Shown: positions 34,082 to 43,131 of the stretch, one piece after another | Numbering within the stretch: the first letter of the stretch is position 1 | Layout: each line of letters begins with the position of its first letter | Source: Gemmatimonadaceae bacterium | GTDB lineage: Bacteria > Gemmatimonadota > Gemmatimonadetes > Gemmatimonadales > Gemmatimonadaceae | DNA length: 64,000 nucleotides | NCBI GenBank assembly: GCA_020852815.1 | Contig: JADZAN010000019.1 | Coordinates: 248,001 to 312,000 of the forward strand | Direction of reading: 5' to 3' | The notes under the pieces: model-generated | Seen by the model: the letters and a program-made list of their open reading frames with translations, nothing else | Told to the model about the DNA's origin: nothing | Database searches by the model: none | Position numbers and translations under genes: made by a program

Positions 34082-34212
34082 CGGCGTCGCCAGGGATCAG
34101 CGAATCGGCGATCCCGCAGGATGGTGCTGTCGGTAAGCGCCTGGAGAAAGGCGATCACATCGCGCTTGTCCTGATCCGTCATGACGAAGCCGTCGACGTT
34201 GCGCGCGCGGAC
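34078..34212 (-). pseudogene. Remnant of a c-type cytochrome/peroxidase C-terminus
   Basis: The frame reads VMTDQDKRDVIAFLQALTDS, then TILRDRRFADPWRRR before the stop. This is the usual C-terminal helix of MauG/cytochrome-c-peroxidase-type proteins (E/DKxDLVAFLxxLTD...DPRFxxPW). No heme motif or upstream domain exists: the frame runs back into the end of a small membrane-protein gene on the same strand. It looks like the 3' scrap of a deleted gene. Its TGA still overlaps the GH97 ATG, as if the two genes had once been translationally coupled. The boundary at 34212 is approximate. Confidence 0.55.
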
Positions 34213-34258
34213 CACTCGCAATGGTACCTCCTCCGGCCGCGTAGTGATCGAGCCCTTC

Positions 34259-34540
34259 CTACGTTCCGTCGCGTCGCTGCCGTACCGCAAGCGTGATGGC
34301 CGCGAGCAGGAAGAGCACGAATCCGATCGTGCTCACGTTCTCCAGCGCAGGACCTCTCGACGAGCGTGGCTCGAGGAACTTCAGGGCCCACAGCATCACA
34401 CCCGTGCTCATGGCAACCGTGGTGAATTCCGTCAGGAACGGCCCCTGTCTTCGCCGAACGATGCGCGCCAACGACCACACGACCGCAATGGCGGCGAGGA
34501 GCATGCCGGTGACAGCAAACCAGAACTGCAGCGTCTGCAA
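34259..34540 (-). CDS. Small membrane protein of unknown function
   Basis: A 93-residue protein with three hydrophobic spans (WFAVTGMLLAAIAVVWSLA, TVAMSTGVMLWALKFL, IGFVLFLLAAITLAV). It starts at TTG with GGGAG seven bases upstream, a good ribosome site that supports a real gene. No recognisable family. It lies between the cytochrome remnant and a gene-free stretch beside tRNA-Pro, in DNA of somewhat lower GC than the surroundings. Confidence 0.55.
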   Translation of the reverse strand: MQTLQFWFAVTGMLLAAIAVVWSLARIVRRRQGPFLTEFTTVAMSTGVMLWALKFLEPRSSRGPALENVSTIGFVLFLLAAITLAVRQRRDGT

Positions 34541-34981
34541 TTGCGCGCTCCCATCGTTCGTCTGGGGACTCCCGGATTCACTGTGCGAGCAACCGTCGTC
34601 AGGTGACGGCCATTGGGAGCATGCTCATACCGCTCTGACAATCGCCGACATCCACATCGCCCAGCGTGCGAGCCAAACTGCCGCGTGTAGACTCGAGTCG
34701 ATGAGATGTGCGCGCGGTGTACGAGACCTCGATAGATGTAAAGAAGGTCCGCCGCACGCTCGGCGAAGCTTGTCCGGTCAGGCGCGCCCCGTTGGCACAT
34801 CGGGAAGAATGGCGCCCGCGCCCCATGTGGTGAAGCGGCCCAATGGCGGGATTCCTCGTGCAGGGCTAGCCCGGCGATGAGCGCAGCCGCCGAGTACGTC
34901 CACTGACCACAGCCAGCCCCCAGAAGCAGAAACGCCGGCCACACCCACGTAAGGTGTTGTCGGCGCCTCAGTTACGTGCAA
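34541..34981. other. Gene-free stretch next to tRNA-Pro
   Basis: About 440 bp with no convincing gene on either strand and visibly lower GC than the flanks. Overlapping open frames here lack ribosome sites and family signatures. Together with the cytochrome remnant it may be the leftover of an insertion or deletion at the tRNA gene. No direct repeat of the tRNA 3' end was found by eye. Confidence 0.5.
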
Positions 34982-35055
34982 TCGGGACGGCGGGATTTGA
35001 ACCCGCGACCCCCTGAACCCCATTCAGGTGCGCTACCGGACTGCGCTACGTCCCG
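34982..35055 (-). tRNA. tRNA-Pro (GGG)
   Basis: A full cloverleaf on the minus strand: acceptor CGGGACG/CGTCCCG, T-arm GGTTCAAATCC, and anticodon stem CCTGA/TCAGG with loop ATGGGGT giving anticodon GGG. CCA is not encoded. Confidence 0.95.
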
Positions 35056-35222
35056 TCTACGAAAGCGCGACACCACGACAGCGGCGCGCCCGCAGAGGTC
35101 CCCCAACCTAACCGCCCTTCCACCACCATTCAACCGCAACCTCGGCCGGCAATTCACCCCGCGCGCCGCCGCCTGGGCGCATTCGCTAGCACGCAGCGGC
35201 AGCGCTCGCGCATCCCACACGG

Positions 35223-35558
35223 CTAGAAGCTCGCGCTCGCGTCGCGCTCGCGCTTCTTCTCGACCAGCCAGGCGATGAACCAGACGGGGATGGCGATGAT
35301 GAGCGCCACCTTCAGGATTGCCACCCCCAATCCCACCACCGCGCCCAGCAAACCGAAGACTACCCCCACGATCGCCATCGCGATCACGAAGAGGATGAAG
35401 AGCGGGAGCCCCACGGCGAGCAGGAGGAGCACCACCGGGACCGCCACCACGCCCAGCACCGCGATGATCGGCAGCCCGACCAGCGCCACGACTCCGGCCA
35501 GGGGGAGGACAACGAACAGCGTCAGCAAGGTGAAGACGGCGAGCTTGGAGAGTGACAC
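35223..35558 (-). CDS. Small hydrophobic membrane protein
   Basis: A 111-residue, almost entirely hydrophobic protein with three or four spans rich in Val, Leu, Ile and Gly (LAVFTLLTLFVVLPLAGVVAL, PVVLLLLAVGLPLFILFVIAMAIVG, IAIPVWFIAWLV) and a charged C-terminal tail (EKKRERDA). The GTG start is supported by AAGGAG seven bases upstream. No family function is recognised. It stands alone between tRNA-Pro and the chemoreceptor terminator. Confidence 0.75.
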   Translation of the reverse strand: MSLSKLAVFTLLTLFVVLPLAGVVALVGLPIIAVLGVVAVPVVLLLLAVGLPLFILFVIAMAIVGVVFGLLGAVVGLGVAILKVALIIAIPVWFIAWLVEKKRERDASASF

Positions 35559-35603
35559 GTCGCAGCTCCTTCAGGAGTTCACGTTGGACACTGACCATAC
35601 GAC

Positions 35604-35635
35604 AGCGCCCGGAGCGTTGTTTCTCCCCGGGCGCT
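35604..35635 (-). terminator. Hairpin after chemoreceptor gene
   Basis: A nine-bp stem AGCGCCCGG/CCGGGCGCT with a 14-base loop, about 25 bp past the stop of the chemoreceptor gene. A weak T tract follows. Confidence 0.5.
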
Positions 35636-35660
35636 CCGTGCACCATCGCTGAGATGGCGC

Positions 35661-37961
35661 CTAGAAGCTCTGCATCGAGTTCCAGTCGTCGTCGTCGAGC
35701 GGAATCGAGATCTCCGGTAGCTCGCGCGCGGCTGCTTTCGGAGGGGCACCCTTGGACGGCGGCGGCTTCACGCGGAACGCCTTGCTCGCGGCTGATGTCG
35801 GACTGGAGCTGGCAGGGACGGCGTGCGCGACGGCAGGCTTGTCAGGCACCGCTCGCGCCGCTGGCGCCTTGTTAGGCACCGCTCGCGCCGCTGGCGCCTT
35901 GTTAGGCGTAAGGCGTGCGGCCGCGGGCCTTTCAGGCACGACGCGCGCGGTCGGGGCTTTGTCAGGCGCAACGTGAGGGGCAGCGACCTTCTCCGTCACA
36001 GCATGCGTGGCCGCCGCCCTGGTCGGCGCCGCGCGGCGCGCCAGCCTGAACTCACCCACCAAGGCACGCAGCGCCTCGCTCGTCTCGCCCAGGTTGCGTG
36101 ACGCTTCCTCGCTCTCATCGGCGGCCGCCGCCACCGCCTGGGTGCGCCGCGACATCTCCTCCAGCGCACGATCGATCAGTTCCACCCCCTTCGACTGCTC
36201 GTCGCTCGCCACGGCAATCTCCCCCACCACCTGCCCCACGCGGTTCACGCGGTCGTCGATCTCACTCAACTGCTGCAGCACCTGCGCGTTGAGGGCGACA
36301 CCCTGCTCGGTGGCGCGCACGGACTGCTCGATGAGCTCGGCCGTGCTCCGTGCCGCCTCGGCCGAGCGCATGGCGAGCGTGCGCACCTCGTCGGCGACGA
36401 CGGCGAACCCTTTCCCACTGTCACCAGCGCGCGCCGCCTCCACCGCGGCGTTCAGCGCCAGCAGGTTGGTCTGGAACGCGATCTCGTCGATGGTCCGGAC
36501 GATCCTCGCCGTCGACACGGCGCTCTGCTGGATCTGGACGATGGCGTCGGCCAGGCGTCGCACCTCGAGTACCCCTGCGGAGGTGCTGGCGCGCGCCCCC
36601 TCGCTCAGCGAGCGCCCTTCGGCGGCGCTGGCCGCGTTGCGCCTGGTCATCGCCGCCAGCTCACGCGCGCTCGCCGACACTTCCTCCAGCGAGGCCGCCT
36701 GGTCGCTGGCGCCGCGCGCCAGCTCCTTGCTCCCGGCGTCGATCTGCTGTGCAGAACTGGCCACCCCCTGGGCCGTGTCGGTCACCGCCCCCATCGCTTC
36801 GGACAGTTTGTCGAGCGCGCTGTTCAGCGACTGCTGGATGCGCGCATGGTCGCCGCGGTAGTTCCCTTCCACGCGTGAGGTGAGGTCGCGCTGCGCCAAC
36901 CGCTCCAGCGTCTCCGTGGCGGCGTTGACCGGCGCGATGACGAGGTCGAGCGTGTGGTTGATCCCTTCGACGAGCGCGCGGAACGAACCGTCGAAGGCCG
37001 CCGCGTCGCCCCGTTGCGACAGCTCCCCTTCCCTGGCCGCGCGCGACAGGGCGTTGGACTCCTCGATGAGGGCGCGCACGATGCGGCGCGCCTCCTCGAA
37101 CGACGCCACCGTTGCCTGCGTCTGCGCGATGATGTCGTTCACGTTCGTGGTCAGGACGCCGATCTCGTCGGTCGAGGTCACTGGGAGGAGCTGCGTGCGC
37201 GGCGCAATGGCCGCGGCGAGGTCGCCACGCGTCATGGCGTCGAGCGCCGCGCGCAGCTCGGCGATGCAGGCGCCACGCAGCGTCTGCACGCGCTCCACCA
37301 CCGCGCTCAGCGACGTCGTGATCCCCCGCTCGATGAGGAAGCCCAGGGCGAGCGCGATCAGGATCAGGAGGACGGACGACAGCATCACGATCAGCTTGGC
37401 GCGCGCGACGGCGCTGGCGCTCGCCGCGCTCAGCCTCGCCGTGTGGACCTCGATCTCCTTGCCCAGCGCGCCCAGCTCCCGTTCCAGCGTGGCAAACGCT
37501 TCCTCGAAGCGCTCGACTGCCGGCGCCAACGCGGCCTTGTCTCCCGATGCAGCCGCCAGCTGCACCGCGCGCGCCCTTGTTTCCAATGCCTCGATATCGG
37601 GGCGCAGCGACTGCGCGCGCTTCACGATGTCGGGGTGACGGCTCTCGCCCGCGACGCTCGCCATCGCCTCCTTCAGCACCTTCGCGTCCCCCAGCAGGTC
37701 GTGCTCGGCGCGGACGCGGCGCGTCTCGTTCGCCATCTGCGCGGCCAGTATCGCCGAGTAGACGTCGGATCGCATTGCGACATGCGCCAAGTCGCCCTGC
37801 ATCCGGGCGCGCTGCGCGGCGGCGCTGGTGGAGAGTCCTTCGACGGTGGCGACGCTGGTGCCAAGCGTCAGGTAGCCGATCCCGCCAACGACGATGGTGC
37901 CGGTAACGCCGAGGAATGCGAGCAGGAAAAGCTTCGCACGCAACGAAAGGGTCGAGAGCAT
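35661..37961 (-). CDS. Methyl-accepting chemotaxis protein with repetitive C-terminal tail
   Basis: A 766-residue chemoreceptor. TM1 ([22 protein letters not shown]), a four-helix-type periplasmic sensor of about 150 residues, TM2 ([20 protein letters not shown]), HAMP-like and linker helices, then the signalling hairpin tip ([20 protein letters not shown]). It would signal to CheA/CheW, but no che genes are in the window. After the receptor core a ~110-residue Ala/Pro-rich tail contains repeats of [10 protein letters not shown] encoded by 30-bp DNA repeats, ending [11 protein letters not shown]. The acidic/aromatic end could be a docking peptide, which is speculative. The start at 37961 gives the expected short cytoplasmic N-terminus. 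Confidence 0.9.
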   Translation of the reverse strand: MLSTLSLRAKLFLLAFLGVTGTIVVGGIGYLTLGTSVATVEGLSTSAAAQRARMQGDLAHVAMRSDVYSAILAAQMANETRRVRAEHDLLGDAKVLKEAMASVAGESRHPDIVKRAQSLRPDIEALETRARAVQLAAASGDKAALAPAVERFEEAFATLERELGALGKEIEVHTARLSAASASAVARAKLIVMLSSVLLILIALALGFLIERGITTSLSAVVERVQTLRGACIAELRAALDAMTRGDLAAAIAPRTQLLPVTSTDEIGVLTTNVNDIIAQTQATVASFEEARRIVRALIEESNALSRAAREGELSQRGDAAAFDGSFRALVEGINHTLDLVIAPVNAATETLERLAQRDLTSRVEGNYRGDHARIQQSLNSALDKLSEAMGAVTDTAQGVASSAQQIDAGSKELARGASDQAASLEEVSASARELAAMTRRNAASAAEGRSLSEGARASTSAGVLEVRRLADAIVQIQQSAVSTARIVRTIDEIAFQTNLLALNAAVEAARAGDSGKGFAVVADEVRTLAMRSAEAARSTAELIEQSVRATEQGVALNAQVLQQLSEIDDRVNRVGQVVGEIAVASDEQSKGVELIDRALEEMSRRTQAVAAAADESEEASRNLGETSEALRALVGEFRLARRAAPTRAAATHAVTEKVAAPHVAPDKAPTARVVPERPAAARLTPNKAPAARAVPNKAPAARAVPDKPAVAHAVPASSSPTSAASKAFRVKPPPSKGAPPKAAARELPEISIPLDDDDWNSMQSF
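35851..35910. repeat. 30-bp direct repeat in chemoreceptor tail
   Basis: Two nearly identical 30-bp units (GCTCGCGCCGCTGGCGCCTT and the following ten bases), with degenerate copies alongside, encode the [10 protein letters not shown] repeats. Confidence 0.85.
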
Positions 37962-38123
37962 GTGCGCAAGTCGGAAACCGAGAGGGCCGTCGGCGTCGCC
38001 GAGCGACCGCGAGGGAGGCCATCGCTGGCGCTCACCCCGCTGCTCCAAGTATCGACCGCGTTCAAGAGTCGCTGAAGACTCGCGCCCCGCGTGCGCTGAC
38101 CGCGGTGCCTGACGAGCTTCGCG

Positions 38124-38567
38124 TCACACTCTCGGGTCGAATGTCGACAGGACAGCCTCGAGTCGCGACAGCTCGAATGGCTTCTCGAGCACTGGACAAC
38201 CGCACTGCTGCAGGAACTCGGCCGCCTCGGGTTCCTGCACGTCGCCGCTGGCAAAAACGAGCCGTTGCGCGAGGTCGGGGCGGTGGCACCTGGCCCACGC
38301 ATGCAGCTCCGGTCCGCTCAGCGACGGCATCCGCAGGTCGCAGATGATCAGGTCGAAGTCGCGCGCCTTCGCCGGCTCGCCCCCGTCGCGCAGTTGTGCC
38401 AGCGCCACTTGGCCGTCGGGTGCCTCGGCCACTTCCCAGCCGCGACGCTTGAGCCAGCGGCGCAGCACGCTGCGCACCGCACCTTCGTCGTCGATGACCA
38501 GGGCGCGCCTCACCGGCGACCGGTCGAGCAGCGTGCGTCGAGCGGTGTGCAGATCGGCGGACGGCAT
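38124..38567 (-). CDS. Single-domain response regulator (CheY-like)
   Basis: A 147-residue receiver domain: ALVIDDEGAVRSVLRRWL (acidic pair), FDLIICDLRMPSLSG (phospho-acceptor Asp), RLVFASGD and VLEKPFELSRL (conserved Lys). There is no output domain, so it acts by protein contact. It sits 160 bp upstream of the chemoreceptor gene on the same strand, making a chemotaxis or phosphorelay link plausible, and is separate from the LytTR regulator. The start at 38567 is the Met nearest the domain; an in-frame alternative 54 bp upstream would add a Pro-rich leader. Confidence 0.85.
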   Translation of the reverse strand: MPSADLHTARRTLLDRSPVRRALVIDDEGAVRSVLRRWLKRRGWEVAEAPDGQVALAQLRDGGEPAKARDFDLIICDLRMPSLSGPELHAWARCHRPDLAQRLVFASGDVQEPEAAEFLQQCGCPVLEKPFELSRLEAVLSTFDPRV

Positions 38568-38684
38568 GCGGGGGGGGCGAGGCAGGGTCGGCAGCAAGGC
38601 CCCGGCGAGAGCCGGAGACATCTATTGGTATCGGCGTATGTCACGAAATGCTTGAGCCCTTCCCCGACCCGTCGCCCGTGGCGA

Positions 38685-39521
38685 CTAGGCAAAACGGTGC
38701 ATGCGCGACTGCAAGTGTTCGCGATAGGTACGGCTGAGCTTGAGCTGACGCCCATCGCGCAGGATCACCACGTAGTCGCCGGCAAACCACGGCTGGAGCT
38801 CCTTGATCCGATCGATGTTGACGATCACGGCGCGGTGGATGCGCACGAACATCGAGGGGTCGAGCTGCGCCTCCACGTGGTGCATGGTCTCGCGGATGAG
38901 GTGCGAGACTTTCCCTGTGTGGACGCGCACATAGTTCCCCGACGCCTCGAACCAGTCCACGTCGCTGACCTTGACGAAGAAGACGCGGCCGTCGTGCTTC
39001 ACCATCAGGCGGTCGAGGAACCGCGTGCGCGGCATCGTGCCCGGCGCGCCGGACGGTTGCGCCGGCCGATCGGCGAGTGCCGCCGTCGCGCGGTCCTCGC
39101 CCAGCACCTGCTCCAGCAATGCGCGGATCTTCCGCCCCTGCTCCGCCGAGCTCTCCCGTTCGATGTGCGACCGCGCCCGCTGGAAGGCGGCGCGAAAGCG
39201 CTCCGGGTCGTAGGGCTTGAGGAGGTAGTCGATCGCGTTCACGTCGAACGCACGCACCGCGTATTCATTGAACGCAGTGACGAAGATCGTCGGCGGCATC
39301 TGCTCGGCTCCCAGTGCCCCTACCACGCCAAAGCCGTCCACGTCCGGCATCTGCACGTCGAGCAGGACCAGGTCCGGGGGGTCCTTCCGGATGGCATCGA
39401 TAGCCTCGCCACCGCTCCCCGCCTCGTCGATGACGTCGACGTCCGGTTCGAGGCGCAGGAGCCGTCGCACGCGACGACGGGCGATCGGTTCGTCGTCCAC
39501 CACCAATACGCGAATCGGCAT
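38685..39521 (-). CDS. LytTR-family response regulator
   Basis: A 278-residue transcription regulator with a receiver domain (VLVVDDEPIARRR, LVLLDVQMPDVDGFG, FVTAFNEYAVRAFDVNAIDYLLKPY) and a C-terminal LytTR DNA-binding domain (VSDVDWFEASGNYVRVHTG, MFVRIHRAVIVNIDRIKEL, LKLSRTYREHLQSRM). LytTR proteins bind direct repeats upstream of target promoters. The ATG at 39521 has GGGAG seven bases upstream. It begins 20 nt after the tandem LytS kinase gene on the same strand, so the two form a two-component operon. Confidence 0.93.
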   Translation of the reverse strand: MPIRVLVVDDEPIARRRVRRLLRLEPDVDVIDEAGSGGEAIDAIRKDPPDLVLLDVQMPDVDGFGVVGALGAEQMPPTIFVTAFNEYAVRAFDVNAIDYLLKPYDPERFRAAFQRARSHIERESSAEQGRKIRALLEQVLGEDRATAALADRPAQPSGAPGTMPRTRFLDRLMVKHDGRVFFVKVSDVDWFEASGNYVRVHTGKVSHLIRETMHHVEAQLDPSMFVRIHRAVIVNIDRIKELQPWFAGDYVVILRDGRQLKLSRTYREHLQSRMHRFA

Positions 39522-39541
39522 CGTCAATCTCCCTTCCTTGT

Positions 39542-42133
39542 TTAGGCAACGGCCGCCGCCCACTCGGCGGAGACCGCGGTGGCAATCTCTGGGGCATCGG
39601 CAATGAGGAGCACCGCCGACGCACGGTCGGGAAAGGTCACGCTCACCAGCGCACCCGCGTCGGCCACCGCCGCCTCGGCGACGCTCTTGGTGCGCCACCA
39701 GGCGTGCGACCCGCTCCCGCCGGGCCCGGCGCCCGCGGGCGACGCATTGCGAGCGCGCCAGTCGGCCTCGCCGCGCAGCCGCACGCGCGTCACGTCGGCC
39801 GCGCGATCCACCTCCAGCCGTACGGTGAGCGACTCGGCGGGATTCAATGAATCGGCGACGAGGAGGTCGTCGACCATCGTGCAGACCAGGCGACTGGGAA
39901 TGCGCAGCGATAGCGCGTCGGGTGGAACGTTGGTCACCAGCCGCACCCCGGGGCGAATCCCATCGCGGTGGGTGTCGACGCAGGCAACGAGCAGTTCGAG
40001 TTCCTGTCGAACCGAACTGGTTGCCTCTCGCCCGAGTTCGAGCGTGAGGCGCAGCGTGTCGGCCAGGCGTGTGATCAAGCGTTCCGTACGCGGCACGTCG
40101 CGGTGCACCAGCTCGGCGAGCAGGTCGAGCGTGGCAAGGAGGAACTGCGGGCGGAGCTGCACGCGGAGCGCCTGGAAGCGGGAGCCGGCGATGCGCGCCG
40201 ACAGGCGCGCCCCCTCCAGTTCCCGCGCGCGATACCAGTTCACGAAGTCGCGCGCGTGCGACCACGCCAGCAGCCCGAAGTAGACGAAGAAGTCGCCGGT
40301 GAGGGGATTCATGTTCCCCGGCGACAGCACTGGCATCTGGCTCAATCCCGTGGCCTGCATGACCCCCGTATGCACCAGCCCTGCGCATACCCCAAAGGCC
40401 GCGTGCAGGGGCAACCGGCGCATCCAGTTCCCGGAGTCGATGCGGAACCTGCGCGCCAGTGCGACGACCACTGGTGACAGACCGAGCCAGATGATCGAGG
40501 TCGCCACCTGCAAGCGCGCCAGCTCCAGCCATGAATAGCCGTCGCTTGGCCGCATGGAGTTGGAGTACAAGACCATCTGGTTGGTCCACACCACGGCCAT
40601 CGCGAACCAGAGCAGTCCGATACCGCCCCACGCCTTCCAGGACAACCCCGGGGTGGAGCCTCGCGGCTCGGCGGACGGGGGGGGCGCCGGCACCGGTCGC
40701 TCCGCCGCGCGGAAGCTCCCGCTCGGTTGCCACTGCGGCGCGGGCGTCGACTCCACGATTGCCTCGACCGGCGGAGCCTCTGGCTTGCTCTCCTCCAACT
40801 CGGGAAAGACGGTGGAGAACTCGCCCGTGCGCCATGTGGACGGGTCGTCGAGCGTGGTCGACGCCATCGCGTCGGCCAGGCTCACGTGCTGCGGCGTGGG
40901 GTGTGCCTGGGCGGTCCCGTCGCGATACGGCAGTTCCAGCTCCACGACCACCCCGCCCTGCTCCCCCTCGCGCAGCTCGAAGCGATGGGTGCTGCCGTAC
41001 AACTGGCGCAGGCGCTCGCTGGCATTGCGCAACCCGATCCCCTCGCGCCGGTTGGGGTCGCGCGTGCTTTGCGCCTGACGGAGACCGACCCCGTCGTCCT
41101 CCACCCGCAGCAGCAGGCGATCGCCCACGCGCCGCGCCGCGACGTGCACGCGACCGGGCCCCTGCCGCACCGAGAGCCCGTGCCGGATCGCGTTCTCCAC
41201 CAGCGGCTGCAGGATGAGGTGCGGCACCAGCGCGCGACGCCACTCCAGCGCCACGTCGACCTCCACCTGCAACCAGTCCGAGAAACGCGTGCGCTGGATG
41301 TCGAGATACGGCTCGAGCGCCGCAAGCTCCTCGTCCAGCGTCACCTCATCCCGCCCCGAGCGCTCGAGCGAGATGGCCAGCAGCGTGTGAAGTCGCCGCA
41401 GCATACGCTCCGCCGCATCCGGCGACTCGTGCGCCAGCTCCGAGATGGCATTGAGCGCGTTGAACAGGAAGTGCGGCTGCAGCTGCAGCTCGAGGTACTG
41501 CAGCTGCGCGCGCGCCAGTTGCGCCTCCAGCAGGTGGGCGCGCACCGTTCGGTCCACGTAACGCCGGCGCACCGTGAGTGCATGCGCGACAACCACCAGC
41601 GCGACATACACGAAGAGCCACACGTCGAACCAGTAGAAGAGCATCGGGACGTACGGCTCCGGGCTCCACGTCGCGAAGAACGCCATCGACGTGCGCAGGA
41701 GCGCGGTGAGCACCATGGCGCAGGCCATCGCCGACACGCTGTGTGTCAGTAGGCTCACTCCCCACCCCACGCGCGAGGGGGCCACCCGTCGCGTGAGGCG
41801 AAACAACCATGGCGTGAGCAGCGCCCACATCGCCGCCACCGCCAGCGCGGTCGGCATCGTCCAACGCATCGCCCGCGACGGGTCGCGCGCCGCCGCCGTC
41901 CACACCACGCCGTACATCACCCCGAAGAACAACCACGTCCCGGCCACGACGGCCCAGAACGGGGGAGCGGCGACGCGAGGCGAAGACGTCGTGGAGGCGA
42001 CCATTCTCGGAGGAAGACGCACGCCAGCCCCCACCGACGCTGAGGTCGGGGTGGCGAGCGCCGGTTCATCCAAGGAAGCGGTCGAACGAGGGGGGGCCAA
42101 GTCGCTGGGGACGAAGGGACCGGGAGACGGCAT
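39542..42133 (-). CDS. Tandem LytS-type histidine kinase with degenerate second kinase module
   Basis: An 863-residue protein made of two similar halves. Half one: four membrane spans, then the LytS phosphorylation motif QLQPHFLFNALNAISELAHE and an ATPase domain (LQPLVENAIRHGL, VEDDGVGL, GIGLRNASERL). Half two repeats the plan: membrane spans (AWGGIGLLWFAMAVVWTNQMV onward), then QLRPQFLLATLDLLAELVH, in which the phospho-acceptor His is Gln. The N box is changed to CTMVDDLLVADSL and the glycine boxes are not recognisable. So an active kinase appears fused to a pseudokinase. It is upstream of and co-transcribed with the LytTR regulator. The ATG at 42133 was chosen; an upstream GTG (42169) lies in a short repeat. 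Confidence 0.88.
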   Translation of the reverse strand: MPSPGPFVPSDLAPPRSTASLDEPALATPTSASVGAGVRLPPRMVASTTSSPRVAAPPFWAVVAGTWLFFGVMYGVVWTAAARDPSRAMRWTMPTALAVAAMWALLTPWLFRLTRRVAPSRVGWGVSLLTHSVSAMACAMVLTALLRTSMAFFATWSPEPYVPMLFYWFDVWLFVYVALVVVAHALTVRRRYVDRTVRAHLLEAQLARAQLQYLELQLQPHFLFNALNAISELAHESPDAAERMLRRLHTLLAISLERSGRDEVTLDEELAALEPYLDIQRTRFSDWLQVEVDVALEWRRALVPHLILQPLVENAIRHGLSVRQGPGRVHVAARRVGDRLLLRVEDDGVGLRQAQSTRDPNRREGIGLRNASERLRQLYGSTHRFELREGEQGGVVVELELPYRDGTAQAHPTPQHVSLADAMASTTLDDPSTWRTGEFSTVFPELEESKPEAPPVEAIVESTPAPQWQPSGSFRAAERPVPAPPPSAEPRGSTPGLSWKAWGGIGLLWFAMAVVWTNQMVLYSNSMRPSDGYSWLELARLQVATSIIWLGLSPVVVALARRFRIDSGNWMRRLPLHAAFGVCAGLVHTGVMQATGLSQMPVLSPGNMNPLTGDFFVYFGLLAWSHARDFVNWYRARELEGARLSARIAGSRFQALRVQLRPQFLLATLDLLAELVHRDVPRTERLITRLADTLRLTLELGREATSSVRQELELLVACVDTHRDGIRPGVRLVTNVPPDALSLRIPSRLVCTMVDDLLVADSLNPAESLTVRLEVDRAADVTRVRLRGEADWRARNASPAGAGPGGSGSHAWWRTKSVAEAAVADAGALVSVTFPDRASAVLLIADAPEIATAVSAEWAAAVA

Positions 42134-42281
42134 GAGCCGAGCATCGGCGACCAGCCGAGCATCGGCCACCAGCCAGGCAACGGCGGCCAGCCGACCCGGT
42201 CGGCAAACCCCGATCAGTCGACTGGCCGCCGCCCTTCACACCACGCGATTGGATACGGCATGTGGGGTGAAAGGTTTCTTG

Positions 42282-42614
42282 TCACCCCGTATGGCCGAGC
42301 GTGGTCGCCACAAACAGCGCGACCCGAAGGGCCTCGGCGCCGGTGGTTCCACCGTCGCGCCCGGCCTCGCGAATGCGCGACACGGCCTCCGCCCCCTGCT
42401 GCCCCACGAGGGTGACGACCAGCCGCAGCTGTTCGTGCGCCAGTTCGCGACGGCGAGTGGCCGGTGCGGGGATCGCCGTCGCGTTCAGCGCGCGCTCCAA
42501 TCGGGCCCACGCCTCGGCCGAGGCGGGGCGCGCGCCTAACGAGCGGGACGAGTGTCCCAGGGGATGCGCGAGTCGCCGGAGGCGAGTCGCGAGTGTGCGA
42601 GAAAGGCGAAGCAT
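42282..42614 (-). CDS. Small protein of unknown function
   Basis: A 110-residue basic, Ala/Arg-rich protein predicted mostly helical (EAWARLERALNATAI, RRRELAHEQLRLVVTLVGQQGAEAVSRI). No signal peptide or membrane span. The start has AGGAGA seven bases upstream, which favours a real gene. It lies 112 bp upstream of the tandem kinase gene on the same strand, so co-transcription is possible. No family recognised. Confidence 0.6.
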   Translation of the reverse strand: MLRLSRTLATRLRRLAHPLGHSSRSLGARPASAEAWARLERALNATAIPAPATRRRELAHEQLRLVVTLVGQQGAEAVSRIREAGRDGGTTGAEALRVALFVATTLGHTG

Positions 42615-43131
42615 GGCTCGTCTCCTGTGGTGATGTCGGTGGGAGGGTGATGGCGCGTGTGCATCACGTGCCGCAGGGGCCGCAGGGGCGCGTGCGAGTC
42701 GCCGTGAAACAGGACGCCCCGCCGGCGCAAGCGCGGGCGGGGCGTCGATGTCATGTCGACTGGCGGCGAATGCGTGTCACGCACTCGCTTGCCCTGCCCT
42801 CGGCCTCGCGTCCACTCCAACGCTCCGGAACAGCCCGCCGTCAACGCGAGCCGGTCGAGGCATGGAATGCCCCGCGGTGGTCCACGGCTGGATGATGGTG
42901 AGTTGGCTTGGACGCGACATCGAGACGCCTGCGGTTGAGTGATCGAGGACGCCGCGCACCATCGCGCGCGAGTCCAGCGGTGTACCGGGAAGACCCTCCC
43001 GCTCCGGAATGCGTCACACCAACGCGTATCGCGACAATTTGCGCCTGTCCAGCGCGCTCCCCCCTTGGATCGCGCCCCCGGTCCGTGCACTATTCCCCGC
43101 CCCACTGACGCAACGCGCGACGCCGAACTGC
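42615..43131. other. Long intergenic region
   Basis: About 520 bp between divergent genes with no credible coding region. It holds one strong hairpin (42713-42746) and presumably the promoters of both flanking genes. No operator-like palindromes were noticed apart from the hairpin. Confidence 0.5.
42713..42746. terminator. GC-rich hairpin
   Basis: An 11-bp stem GACGCCCCGCC/GGCGGGGCGTC with a further short inner pairing, in the intergenic region between divergent genes. No T tract follows on either strand, so it could be an attenuator or structural element rather than a simple terminator. Confidence 0.45.

Noticed and set aside
34432-34944. 170-codon minus-strand frame near tRNA-Pro
   Set aside because: No ribosome site, no coding-like composition, and it overlaps the small membrane protein in another phase.
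38598-38620. Further REP-like copy (CCCCGGCGAGAGCCGG)
   Set aside because: Similar shape but too diverged from the core, and without the GAGACGGG flanks, to assign to the family.
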